From JBCBSP01 sp964550935 (GTDB taxonomy: Bacteria; Pseudomonadota; Alphaproteobacteria; Caulobacterales; Maricaulaceae): a stretch of 32,203 bases of DNA. Under the pieces are notes generated by a model. The model did not search any database, had not been told where the DNA came from, and was given only the letters and a program-made list of their open reading frames with translations. The position numbers and the translations under genes were made by a program. The stretch covers positions 1 to 32,203 of the forward strand of contig CAZKBB010000027.1 of the NCBI GenBank assembly GCA_964550935.1, written 5' to 3'. Numbering within the stretch: position 1 is the first letter of the stretch; each line of letters opens with the position of its first letter. Below, in pieces: positions 1 through 7,092 of this stretch.

Positions 1-803
1 CGGTGATGCAGGGCTTCTTTCGCAATCCCCTGGCCGATCCCGGCCTCATCGGGGTGTCGGCCGGCGGCGCTTTCGCGGCGGTGTTCGTGATCGTGCTCGG
101 CCCCACGCTCGCCGCACCCTATCTGGCGCTCATGGGCCCGTTCGCACTTCCGGTCGCGGCCTTTCTGGGCAGTTTCGCCGCCGTGGCGCTGATCTACCGC
201 ATCTCGCTTGTCGATGGCCGGGTCGTGGTTGCCACGATGCTGCTGGCGGGCATTGCGGCCAACGCTCTGGCGGGCGCCGGCATCGGCTATTTCACCTTCC
301 TGGCCGATGACGATCAGCTGCGCACCCTGACCTTCTGGACGCTGGGAAGCCTCAATGGCGCAAGCTGGGGCAATATCTGGCCGGCCCTGGCGCTCATGGG
401 GCTCGCCATTGCGGCGCTGTCCACGCTGGCGCGTCCGCTGAACAGTCTTCTTCTGGGCGAGAACGAAGCCCACCATCTGGGCGTCAATGTCGAGCAGTTG
501 AAGCTGCGCGCGGCGTTTTTCACCGCGCTTGGCGTGGGTGCGGCCACCGCAGTGTGCGGCATTATCGGCTTTGTCGGTCTGGTCACACCTCATCTGGTGC
601 GGCTGATGACCGGTCCGGACCATCGTTTCGTCCTGCCCGGCGCGGCGCTGCTCGGCGGCGGTCTTCTGGCCTTCGCCGACCTGATTTCGCGGCTGGTGGT
701 TCAGCCCGCCGAGCTTCCGCTCGGCGTTGTCACGGCCTTTATCGGCGCGCCATTCTTCTTCTGGCTGCTCATACGCGACAAGACCAAGGGAGCGCTGGGA
801 TGA
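1..803 (+). CDS. hmuU: Heme-type ABC transporter permease, FecCD/BtuC family (5' partial)
   Basis: Inner-membrane permease subunit of a type II ABC importer, probably for heme or hemin. The reading frame is open to the window edge, and roughly the first 70-80 residues of the usual ~340 are missing. The visible protein starts at the family hallmark RNPLADPGLIGVSAGGAF. It continues with several hydrophobic helices and the conserved C-terminal GFVGLVTPHLVRL segment, which in this family lies near the coupling helix, then the ending LGVVTAFIGAPFFFWLL. The stop overlaps the start of the next gene in an ATGA (800-803), so the two are translationally coupled. Heme specificity is inferred from the HmuV-like ATPase downstream. 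A siderophore or other FecCD substrate is the alternative. Confidence 0.85.
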   Translation, partial: VMQGFFRNPLADPGLIGVSAGGAFAAVFVIVLGPTLAAPYLALMGPFALPVAAFLGSFAAVALIYRISLVDGRVVVATMLLAGIAANALAGAGIGYFTFLADDDQLRTLTFWTLGSLNGASWGNIWPALALMGLAIAALSTLARPLNSLLLGENEAHHLGVNVEQLKLRAAFFTALGVGAATAVCGIIGFVGLVTPHLVRLMTGPDHRFVLPGAALLGGGLLAFADLISRLVVQPAELPLGVVTAFIGAPFFFWLLIRDKTKGALG

Positions 804-1555
804 CCATAACGGCCGATCAAATCACCGTCCGCCGGGGCGGGCGCGCCTTGCTGGATGCGGTGAGCTTCACCGCTCAGCCGGGCGCCGTCACGGCTATCTG
901 CGGACCCAATGGCGCGGGCAAGTCCACGGCGCTGAATGTCGTGTCCGGATCGATGAAGCCGGACAGCGGGCAGGCCCGGTTTGACCAGGAGTCCCTGGCG
1001 TCGATCGCACCCAAGAAGCTCGCTCTGCGCCGCGCCGTTCTGCCCCAATCGCCAGCCCTTGGATTTCCCTTCCTCGTCCATGAAGTCGTCGCCATGGGAC
1101 GCGCGCCCCACCATGGACGGGCGACGGCCGCCGAGGACGCCGCCGCCATCGAGGGCGCTCTGGCTGCGGTTCAGATCGAGCCCATGGCCGAGCGCAACTA
1201 TCTGACCCTGTCCGGCGGCGAACGCCAGCGCGTGCAGATCGCCCGCGTCATCGCCCAGCTCTGGACCCCGCCCGCAGACGGCGCCGCGCGCTGGCTCCTT
1301 CTGGATGAACCGACCTCGGCCCTCGACCTGAAACACCAGCTGCGCTTGATGCGGCTTCTGTCAAAGCTGGCCGGTGAGGGCTGGGGCGTGCTGGCGGTGC
1401 TCCATGACCTTCCCCTGATCCGTCAGTGGGCCGACAAGGCGGTCCTGCTCGCCGATGGCCGGGTCTTCGCCGAAGGGTCGCCGCACTCTGTCCTGACCGA
1501 GGCGGGCGTGGCGAAAGCCTTTGATCTGGACGAGCCCTATCAATTCGCCGCCTGA
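800..1555 (+). CDS. hmuV: Heme ABC transporter ATP-binding protein HmuV
   Basis: Cytoplasmic ATPase of the importer, 251 residues. Walker A GPNGAGKST is at 35-43, the ABC signature LSGGE at 137-141, Walker B LLLDEP at 166-171 and the switch histidine at 202. Between signature and Walker B there is a short extra segment (IAQLWTPPADGAARW) that is characteristic of HmuV-type heme ATPases; BtuD and FecE lack it. The ATG at 800 was chosen because it overlaps the permease stop; a longer upstream reading of this frame would run through the permease gene. Substrate-binding protein hmuT and other heme genes would be expected upstream of the window. No gene follows on this strand until the accessory region. 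Confidence 0.85.
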   Translation: MTITADQITVRRGGRALLDAVSFTAQPGAVTAICGPNGAGKSTALNVVSGSMKPDSGQARFDQESLASIAPKKLALRRAVLPQSPALGFPFLVHEVVAMGRAPHHGRATAAEDAAAIEGALAAVQIEPMAERNYLTLSGGERQRVQIARVIAQLWTPPADGAARWLLLDEPTSALDLKHQLRLMRLLSKLAGEGWGVLAVLHDLPLIRQWADKAVLLADGRVFAEGSPHSVLTEAGVAKAFDLDEPYQFAA

Positions 1556-2237
1556 CGGCGAGGCGCGTTCGGCTTATGCCCGACACGGTGCCGATCTGTG
1601 AAGGCGCTGCTGGGTTTCGCGGCTAAACGCGCCGATGGTCTGATGGCAGGTTCGATGAGGCCGCTACGCATGGCTCCGGCTGGCAGGCGCATACTCAATC
1701 ATTGCGGACGTGCTTGACGACCCGTTCGGTCACGCGTCAGATCTTGTCCGTGTGCTGAAACCTTGTGCCCGGCGACGTCTTGGTCGCCCCCAGCTCGGAC
1801 CGTGTCGCCCACTCCTTGCAGCAGCTTCAAACGCCCGTAGAGCAGCTGCTGGCGCGCGGTGTGAAAAGTTATACCGTGTTTACAGAGCGCTCGAGCTCTC
1901 TGGGCCATCGAGCACCATCCCGCGTGTGGAGAGCAGTGCCCTGCTGGGCGCTTCAGTTGCCGCAGCATGGAAATGCCCGTGGTCTCGGAACCCCAAAGAC
2001 GGGGTCAGGCTCAAAAGGGCGAAAAGTATCTAGTTAGTTATGGTCCGGATAAGGAGTGGGTCCTAATAATCCCGATAGTTGTTGAAACCTCACAAATTTT
2101 AGGTTGGCAAAATTCCAATATGAAATCACGAGCGTAAGTTTCTGACGGGCTGGGGAACGGTTTTTTCAAACACCTAAATGGAATATTTAAAGTAAATCAA
2201 TTAGATATCATGCCTCAGAACGATCGAGTGGGAGTAG
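1556..2237. other. 682-bp stretch without an intact gene
   Basis: About 150 bp of featureless GC-rich sequence follows hmuV. Next come the decayed recombinase (about 1710-2035) and then about 200 bp that is abruptly AT-richer and continues into the P-loop gene. No terminator hairpin with a T-run, tRNA or attachment-site repeat was recognised by eye. Confidence 0.6.
1710..2035 (+). pseudogene. Decayed serine recombinase (resolvase/invertase) fragment
   Basis: Three reading frames together spell pieces of a Tn3-resolvase/DNA-invertase-like protein. From about 1762 one frame gives LVPGDVLVAPSSDRVAHSL, then a stretch ending VEQLLARGVKSYTVFTE. This corresponds to the family's PGDxLVVxxLDRLxRS...L..RGV..., with the second arginine of the DR-xx-RS motif replaced by histidine. 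From about 1913 a second frame gives SSTIPRVESSALLGASVAA, resembling the TxxGRLxxxLLGAxAE helix. From about 1980 a third frame gives EPQRRGQAQKGEKYL, resembling REGIAKAKAEGKY after the catalytic domain. At least two frameshifts, no N-terminal catalytic serine region and no C-terminal helix-turn-helix are seen, so it cannot be functional. The assignment rests on motif recall, not on an alignment. Confidence 0.55.
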
Positions 2238-2960
2238 TTAAACAAGACATCTGTAGCGGGCCCAACCGAATATTCGCTCCTTTATGAGTTTGGCGATTGG
2301 GGCAACGCCTTGCGAAGCGTCATATCGTTGGACTGTTATTTGTTGATCGATTAGATAGTTAAGAAGATTCTGGTTAATTCCGGCTGGGGTACAGCTGTAG
2401 CCAGGCTCAAGCCAGAAGACGTGTATTTCATAGCCTCGCGATACCGCTTCATGAAAAGTTGCATTAGGAAAGACGGATTGGACCGAGCCTAAAATTATAT
2501 GATCATCAACATCCTTGCGATCAAAGGTTTCACCGGGATCGCGACCAGATTCCTCGTTCGACGAGTTGAAAAAGAAGCATTGAACCCAACTTCCTTTCCA
2601 CAATTCAAGCCACTTACTTCCAATGTACTTTTGCGTGCCAAATAAGTTAGTCCAAGCGGTCGATTTTCCGGCGTTTGGTTTCCCTAAAACGGCGACAAAA
2701 AGCGTTTTATTTTGGTCAGTATTTGCATCGGGCATGGGCTCACGTTTCTTTCTAAAAAGCTGATCTGCTCTAAGTGTGGCAGACGAACAGCCAAATTTCT
2801 AGGCGCCTCTTGCGTATTGCTCGACGTCGTCAAGCAAGTCCGGGGGAAGCCGATATCGATGACCTCAACTTGGCCGGGCAGCACCGGCGGCGGTCTTGGC
2901 GACAGCCTTGGCCGGAACGCTCAAATCGTTTTCGCGCGCAGTGAGGGCTGCGGCGATTTA
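2040..2960. other. AT-rich, probably horizontally acquired segment
   Basis: Base composition drops visibly here (A/T-rich runs such as those at 2090-2110 and 2160-2215), whereas both flanks are strongly GC-rich. The segment begins right after the recombinase relic and ends just before the vapBC pair. It contains one intact gene on the minus strand (2238-2735). The remaining ~225 bp (2736-2960) shows no convincing gene. Confidence 0.6.
2238..2735 (-). CDS. Orphan P-loop NTPase-like protein of unknown function
   Basis: A 165-residue protein not recognised as a named family. Near the N-terminus (about residues 13-25) it has a clear Walker A loop, GKPNAGKST, preceded by a hydrophobic strand (LFVAVL), as in P-loop NTPases. 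No clear NKxD guanine-specificity motif follows. The rest contains a charged stretch (ESGRDPGETFDRKDVDD), a strand-like IILGSVQSVF and a C-terminal VQRYDASQGVAPIAKLI. No signal peptide or membrane segment is visible. Codon use is AT-rich, unlike the neighbours, and the gene sits alone beside a recombinase relic. Both suggest transfer. It may bind a nucleotide, but nothing in the sequence identifies a substrate. A weak purine-rich RBS (AGAAAGAA) precedes the ATG. Confidence 0.6.
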   Translation of the reverse strand: MPDANTDQNKTLFVAVLGKPNAGKSTAWTNLFGTQKYIGSKWLELWKGSWVQCFFFNSSNEESGRDPGETFDRKDVDDHIILGSVQSVFPNATFHEAVSRGYEIHVFWLEPGYSCTPAGINQNLLNYLIDQQITVQRYDASQGVAPIAKLIKERIFGWARYRCLV

Positions 2961-2989
2961 CGTTCTGGCTAACTATGAGGATGGCCATA

Positions 2990-3031
2990 TTGTGACGTTG
3001 GCATACACATCACATAATTTCATGTTTGCCA
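2990..3031 (+). promoter_or_regulatory. Candidate vapBC promoter with overlapping operator
   Basis: A plausible sigma-70-type pair is TTGTGA (2990-2995) and CATAAT (3013-3018), separated by 17 bp. An imperfect inverted repeat, TGGCATACA (2999-3007) and TGTTTGCCA (3023-3031, one mismatch), spans the -10 region and ends 1 bp before the antitoxin ATG at 3033. VapB-type antitoxins typically autorepress from such repeats. The layout implies a very short 5' leader with no visible Shine-Dalgarno. Found by eye. Confidence 0.4.
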
Positions 3032-3032
3032 C

Positions 3033-3266
3033 ATGAACAAGCACATCCAGATCCGCGAGATTCCCGACGAGACGCACCGCAAGCTGAAGGCTCGCGCGGC
3101 TGCGGAGGGGATGAGCATGAGCGATTATCTCAAGCGGCTCATCGAACGGGATCTGAACCGGCCGGACTGGGCGTCGATCAAGGCGCGCCTCGCCGAAACG
3201 TCGCCGTCCGGCGTCAGCAGCGACGAGATCGTTCGCATGGTCCGGGACGAGCGCGACAGCCGGTGA
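3033..3266 (+). CDS. Type II antitoxin, FitA/VapB-like ribbon-helix-helix protein
   Basis: A 77-residue antitoxin of a toxin-antitoxin pair. The N-terminal ~40 residues (HIQIREIPDETHRKLKARAA, then MSMSDYLKRLIE) match the FitA/Arc-like ribbon-helix-helix pattern: a short DNA-binding strand followed by two helices. The C-terminal half (ASIKARLAE...SSDEIVRMVRDERDSR) is charged and is expected to wrap the toxin. The ATG at 3033 is the first in frame after the AT-rich segment. Its stop overlaps the toxin GTG as GTGA (3263-3266), the usual coupling for vapBC/fitAB. Autoregulation through the inverted repeat just upstream is likely but not shown. Confidence 0.85.
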   Translation: MNKHIQIREIPDETHRKLKARAAAEGMSMSDYLKRLIERDLNRPDWASIKARLAETSPSGVSSDEIVRMVRDERDSR

Positions 3267-3649
3267 TCGTCATCGACGCCTCGCTGGCCCTGGCGGTGAT
3301 GGTCCGCGCTGACGAGGCGGGGGCCCTGTGCGCCCGCCTGGAAACGGCCGGCGCGCTCGCGGCGCCGGAAGTGTTCGATCTCGAAGTGCTGCAGGTGATG
3401 AAGCGCTTCGCGCGCCGCGAAGCCGGCGCCGAGCGGGTGGCGGGCGCGCTCCGAACCCTCGAGGACCTTCGCGTCGAACGCTTTTCGCATGCGCTCCTGC
3501 GAGACCGCATCTGGTCGCTGCGCGACAACCTCACCGCCTATGACGCAGCTTATTTCGCGCTGGCCGAACTGCTGAACGTTCCCCTATGGACGCGCGATTG
3601 CAAATATGTCGACGTGCCCGGCGCAGCGGCCGCCGTCACCGTGCTTTGA
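3263..3649 (+). CDS. vapC: VapC-type PIN-domain toxin (ribonuclease)
   Basis: A 128-residue PIN-domain protein, the expected length for VapC/FitB endoribonuclease toxins, which cleave RNA (tRNA or rRNA in characterised members) using a Mg/Mn cluster. The acidic residues of the active site are present: D5 in the opening VIDASLA, E41 in FDLEVLQVMKR, D94 in TAYDAAYFALAE and D112 in TRDCKY. All four are intact, so the toxin is predicted active. The GTG at 3263 is chosen because it overlaps the antitoxin stop and places the DASLA strand at the N-terminus; the longer upstream reading of this frame is antitoxin shadow. RNA target unknown. Confidence 0.87.
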   Translation: MIVIDASLALAVMVRADEAGALCARLETAGALAAPEVFDLEVLQVMKRFARREAGAERVAGALRTLEDLRVERFSHALLRDRIWSLRDNLTAYDAAYFALAELLNVPLWTRDCKYVDVPGAAAAVTVL

Positions 3650-3665
3650 TCTTTAAGGACACCCC

Positions 3666-3866
3666 ATGACCGACGAGCGCCTCGACCGGCTGGAGATTCA
3701 TGTCGCTGAGCAGGACCGCGTGATCGAAGACCTCTCTGCGGCGCTGGCCCTGCATCAGCAGGATATCGAACGGCTCAAAGCCCGGCTTGAGGCCTCCCAC
3801 GATCGTATCGCCGAGCTCGAAGCGGGCCTGCCCGCCCCAGCCGGGGACAAGCCGCCGCATTATTAA
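3666..3866 (+). CDS. slyX: SlyX family protein
   Basis: A 66-residue cytoplasmic protein that is almost entirely one predicted coiled coil with leucine/isoleucine heptads (DRLEIHVAEQDRVIEDLS through HDRIAELEAGL). It ends in a short PPHY tail, which is typical of SlyX. The cellular role of SlyX is not established. The ATG has an AAGGA ribosome-binding site about 7 bases upstream (TTTAAGGACACCCC). It follows vapC by 16 bp but composition and family suggest it is core chromosome. It converges on the LytTR gene with only 4 bp between stop codons. Confidence 0.85.
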   Translation: MTDERLDRLEIHVAEQDRVIEDLSAALALHQQDIERLKARLEASHDRIAELEAGLPAPAGDKPPHY

Positions 3867-3870
3867 GCGT

Positions 3871-5379
3871 TCAAGCCGAGCTCAGCGCGGCCTTCACGGC
3901 CGGCAAAATGCGCCGGCTGACCGGGGCTTCGTCTCCGGACGTCAGGATAAGCCGGCCTGAGCCGTTGGCGTCGCGCTCCAGCGCCGCGATCACGTCGGTG
4001 TTCACCACGCACGAGCGGTGCACCCGCAGGAAAGTCGCCGGCAGACGTGCTTCCAGGTCGCCCAGCGTGCCCGTATGCAGAACCATGGGTGCGTCTTTGA
4101 AGCGCACCTCCACATAATCATCGGCCGCATCAAGGCGCGCGATCTCGTCCGCCTTGGCGTAATGGGTGCGGCCTGAGGCGTTCAGCGCGATCTGGACCGG
4201 GCGAGCGGCTTGTTCGGCCCGCGCCAGAGCGCCGGCCAGTGCGTCGGCGCGCCGGGTCTCGCTGACACGCGCTGCGCGCTCGGCGACGAACCGGCGCGCC
4301 TCATCAATGATGTTGAGCAACAATAGCGCGCTCAGCGCCCAGAACACCGTGCGGTCCAGTAGACTCTGCGGCGCGGCGAGGCCGGCGGCGATGAACACCA
4401 CAAAGCCCCCGGCCCAGATCGCGGCGGCCGGGCGACGCTCGGCAGCTGCGCAAAGGGTCGGGGGTACAGCCGCGGCCAGAGCACCCAGCACGAGCGCATA
4501 TACCGACTTCTGATCAAAGCCTGGCGCGAAGACGATCGCACTTGCCGTAAGCGCCGCCAGCGCGCCGAGCAGAACGGCGTTCAGCCGCGCTCGCTCTGGC
4601 GTGAAGCGCGCCGCGCTCCAGGCGCCGGTGAGCATTGCGAGGGCCGCAGCGCCGCCGGCCAGCGCGATCAGCCTTAGGTCATGGACAGGATAGCGATAGG
4701 CCGTCAGGCCGCGCCAGGCCTCGGCAAGCAGCTGAAGTCCGGCGGTTAGAGCGATCAGGGCGAGCAGGGTCGAGATACCTCGGCGCCCCGAGGCCGCGGC
4801 GAGTACAGCGAAGAAGACCAACGCGATGACAAACACGCCGAAGGTCGCCAGCGCGCTTTGGTAGCTTTGAAGCGTCTCGATTCGAGGAGAGCGGAACTCG
4901 CCGATTGCGATTCGATGGATCGGGGTCGACAGTGTCACGAGGCTGTTCCGGCCCGAGGCCAACAGGACGACGCGGTTCTCTCCGGAACGCAGGAGCTGAA
5001 CCGGGGAGAAGAGCGCGGCGTCCATCAGGCCGGGCGTTTCGGTGTCGGCGGTGAAGCCCGGCGTTCCGTTCGCGCCGATCTCCACCCCGTTCACCCATGC
5101 GCGCGCGGCTAACTTGCCGCTGACGAACAGGGCGTAAGGGCCTGTCAAAGCGCCGGGCGGTTCATCAATCTCGATCACCGCCTCAATCCAAAGCGTGCGC
5201 CGCTGCGGATCAGTCACCCAGTAAGGCCGAACTTCGCAGCGCGGATCGCTGAAATCAGGCGGCGCGACCGCGCCCGGCGTCGCCGGACAGACGCGGACAA
5301 GGACGTCGGCGCGCCAGTCGGCTGCGGCCGGCGCCATGGTGATCATGACGAGGCCGAGGAGGATGAGGAGGCGGTTCAT
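3871..5379 (-). CDS. Membrane-embedded LytTR-family transcriptional regulator
   Basis: A 502-residue protein combining sensing and DNA-binding. The N-terminus (MNRLLILLGLVMITMAPAAA) is a signal peptide. Residues to about 170 form a beta-rich extracytoplasmic domain (NRLVL-type ends, WVNGVEIGANG) resembling 7TM-DISM/galactose-binding-like sensor folds. A block of about seven hydrophobic helices follows (FGVFVIALVFFAVLAAA onward to LSALLLLNIIDEARRF), then a short coiled linker. The C-terminal ~100 residues are a LytTR DNA-binding domain (DAADDYVEVRFKD, FLRVHRSCVVN). The start at 5379 is preferred over the upstream ATG at 5502, whose extra 41 residues precede the signal peptide. The gene is divergent from the secreted hydrolase at 5536, which is a possible target. 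Ligand unknown. Confidence 0.8.
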   Translation of the reverse strand: MNRLLILLGLVMITMAPAAADWRADVLVRVCPATPGAVAPPDFSDPRCEVRPYWVTDPQRRTLWIEAVIEIDEPPGALTGPYALFVSGKLAARAWVNGVEIGANGTPGFTADTETPGLMDAALFSPVQLLRSGENRVVLLASGRNSLVTLSTPIHRIAIGEFRSPRIETLQSYQSALATFGVFVIALVFFAVLAAASGRRGISTLLALIALTAGLQLLAEAWRGLTAYRYPVHDLRLIALAGGAAALAMLTGAWSAARFTPERARLNAVLLGALAALTASAIVFAPGFDQKSVYALVLGALAAAVPPTLCAAAERRPAAAIWAGGFVVFIAAGLAAPQSLLDRTVFWALSALLLLNIIDEARRFVAERAARVSETRRADALAGALARAEQAARPVQIALNASGRTHYAKADEIARLDAADDYVEVRFKDAPMVLHTGTLGDLEARLPATFLRVHRSCVVNTDVIAALERDANGSGRLILTSGDEAPVSRRILPAVKAALSSA

Positions 5380-5535
5380 GGCCGTCACGCTAGCGCCGCT
5401 CACGCCGAGTGTCGCGCCGCTCGCCGGGCCGGCGGCGCCGTTCACCGAACAGGACGGTCCGCTCACCGGTCTGCGGGTGCAGCGCGCGCGCGTCGGGTTC
5501 ATGACCGACCGGCCCTATCAACCCGGAGACCGACC

Positions 5536-6951
5536 GTGATCCTTGCATCAACCCTCGCCGCCGCGCTTGCCGCTCAGCCGCTGCCCGGTGAAAGCGCAAT
5601 CGCCTTCACAGCCCGCAGCGGCGAGACCGTTGCAGCTTATCGCGGCGCACTCACCGTGCCCGAACACCGCGCCGAGCCTGATAGCCGGGACATTGAGCTG
5701 TCCTATGTGCGGTTTCCCTCCACGTCGCCGAGCCCGGGCGATCCCATCGTGTACCTGGCCGGCGGGCCCGGCGGATCTGGAACACGCACCGCGCAGGGTC
5801 AGCGCTTCGAGCTCTTCATGGCCATGCGCGCCCATGGCGACGTGATCGCCTTCGACCAGCGCGGCACGGGCGACTCCACAGCGCTTGCGCCTTGCCGGAC
5901 GGATATCGTGATCCCGGTCGATCAGCCCGTCGAGCAGGCCGCATTGACCGACGCTTATCGTCAGGCCGCGCTTGAATGCCGCGACTTCTGGGTCGGGCAA
6001 GGCATCGCGGTGGAAGGCTACACCACCCTGGAAAGCGTGGCGGATTTGTCAGCTCTGCGCGCTCATCTGGGCGCGGAGGCGCTCGATCTTTGGGCCATCT
6101 CCTACGGCGCGCATCTGGCGCTGGCGGCCATGAAGACGATCCCCGAGGAGCTCGATCAGATCATACTGGCGAGCGCGGAAGGGTTGGATCAGACCGTAAA
6201 GCTGCCCGCGCGCGTGGATGCATTCTATGACCGTCTGGCTGAAGCGGTCGCAGGCCAACCCGAGGCGGCGGCGCGCTATGGCGACGTGGTCGCGCTGATG
6301 GGCCGCGTCCAGGCGCGCCTTGAGGCTGAGCCGATCGCCATGGAGCTTGAGGGAGCGGACGGCGCGCCGCACGCGTTTCTACTCAGCAAGGATCACTTGC
6401 AGAGGATATCCAGCTACGCCAGCGATCCCCGCAACGCCGTCTGGATTCTTCAGCTCTACGCCACGCTCGACGCCGGCGAGACCGGGATGGCGCGGGTGCT
6501 GGCCCAACGCTTCTTCGACCCTGGCGAGCCGATCACGCTGCGCCTGATGCCTACCGCAATGGATATCGCCTCCGGCATCAGCCCGGAGCGCCTGGCGCAG
6601 TTTCACGACGAGGCGCCGGCCTCCCTCGTGGGGCCTTACCTCAACTTTCCCATGCCCCACTTGGCCGGTGTCTGGCCTGATATTGATCTGGGCGACCGGT
6701 TCCGGGAAGAGGCGGCGTATGACGGCCCGGTGCTTCTGCTCACCGGCACGCTGGACGGGCGCACCTTTCCGCGCGGCCAGTACGAGGCGACGAAAGGGTT
6801 AACCGACTTGACGCGGATCGCGGTCATCAACGCCGGCCACAACCTGTTCATGTCGAGCCCTGAAGTGGGCGAGGCCATGGCCGCTTTCATGCGCGGCGAG
6901 GCGGTTCCCGCTCAGATCACCGTGGACTTGCCCGCGTTCGTCCAGGATTAG
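5536..6951 (+). CDS. Secreted alpha/beta hydrolase (peptidase S33/TAP-like family)
   Basis: A 471-residue alpha/beta-hydrolase of the prolyl-aminopeptidase/tripeptidyl-aminopeptidase type. The oxyanion-loop GGPGGSG lies at about residues 76-82. The nucleophile elbow AISYGA places the serine at 189. The acid is D407 in GTLDGR and the base H435 in INAGHNLF, so the triad is complete. The first ~15 residues are hydrophobic, ending AAQP, but lack positive charges, so export is likely rather than certain. The GTG start at 5536 has a GGAG element 7 bases upstream. Substrate is unknown: family members remove N-terminal residues from peptides or hydrolyse esters. It is divergent from the LytTR regulator (156 bp between starts) and ends 141 bp from the convergent alkaline phosphatase. 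Confidence 0.82.
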   Translation: MILASTLAAALAAQPLPGESAIAFTARSGETVAAYRGALTVPEHRAEPDSRDIELSYVRFPSTSPSPGDPIVYLAGGPGGSGTRTAQGQRFELFMAMRAHGDVIAFDQRGTGDSTALAPCRTDIVIPVDQPVEQAALTDAYRQAALECRDFWVGQGIAVEGYTTLESVADLSALRAHLGAEALDLWAISYGAHLALAAMKTIPEELDQIILASAEGLDQTVKLPARVDAFYDRLAEAVAGQPEAAARYGDVVALMGRVQARLEAEPIAMELEGADGAPHAFLLSKDHLQRISSYASDPRNAVWILQLYATLDAGETGMARVLAQRFFDPGEPITLRLMPTAMDIASGISPERLAQFHDEAPASLVGPYLNFPMPHLAGVWPDIDLGDRFREEAAYDGPVLLLTGTLDGRTFPRGQYEATKGLTDLTRIAVINAGHNLFMSSPEVGEAMAAFMRGEAVPAQITVDLPAFVQD

Positions 6952-7092
6952 CCGGCCGCGCGCCGCTTCAGCCCCTCGCTGGCGCGGAAAAGAGTGAGGT
7001 GTGCGCCGGCGAGGGTGATGTCGGCCGGGCTGAGCGTGCGTCCGGTGCAGGCGAAATCGTTGCGCTTGCGTACTTTAATGGAGGCGCGCCGG

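Noticed and set aside
2712..2972. Plus-strand frame with CSKCGRR, reminiscent of a zinc ribbon
   Set aside because: Only one CxxC is present, the rest is not domain-like, and the start lies antisense inside the P-loop gene. It could be a relic, but the support is too thin.
6952..7092. Minus-strand open frame running through the gap between the hydrolase and alkaline phosphatase genes
   Set aside because: It has no start codon with a ribosome-binding site in the gap and its upstream part is phosphatase shadow.
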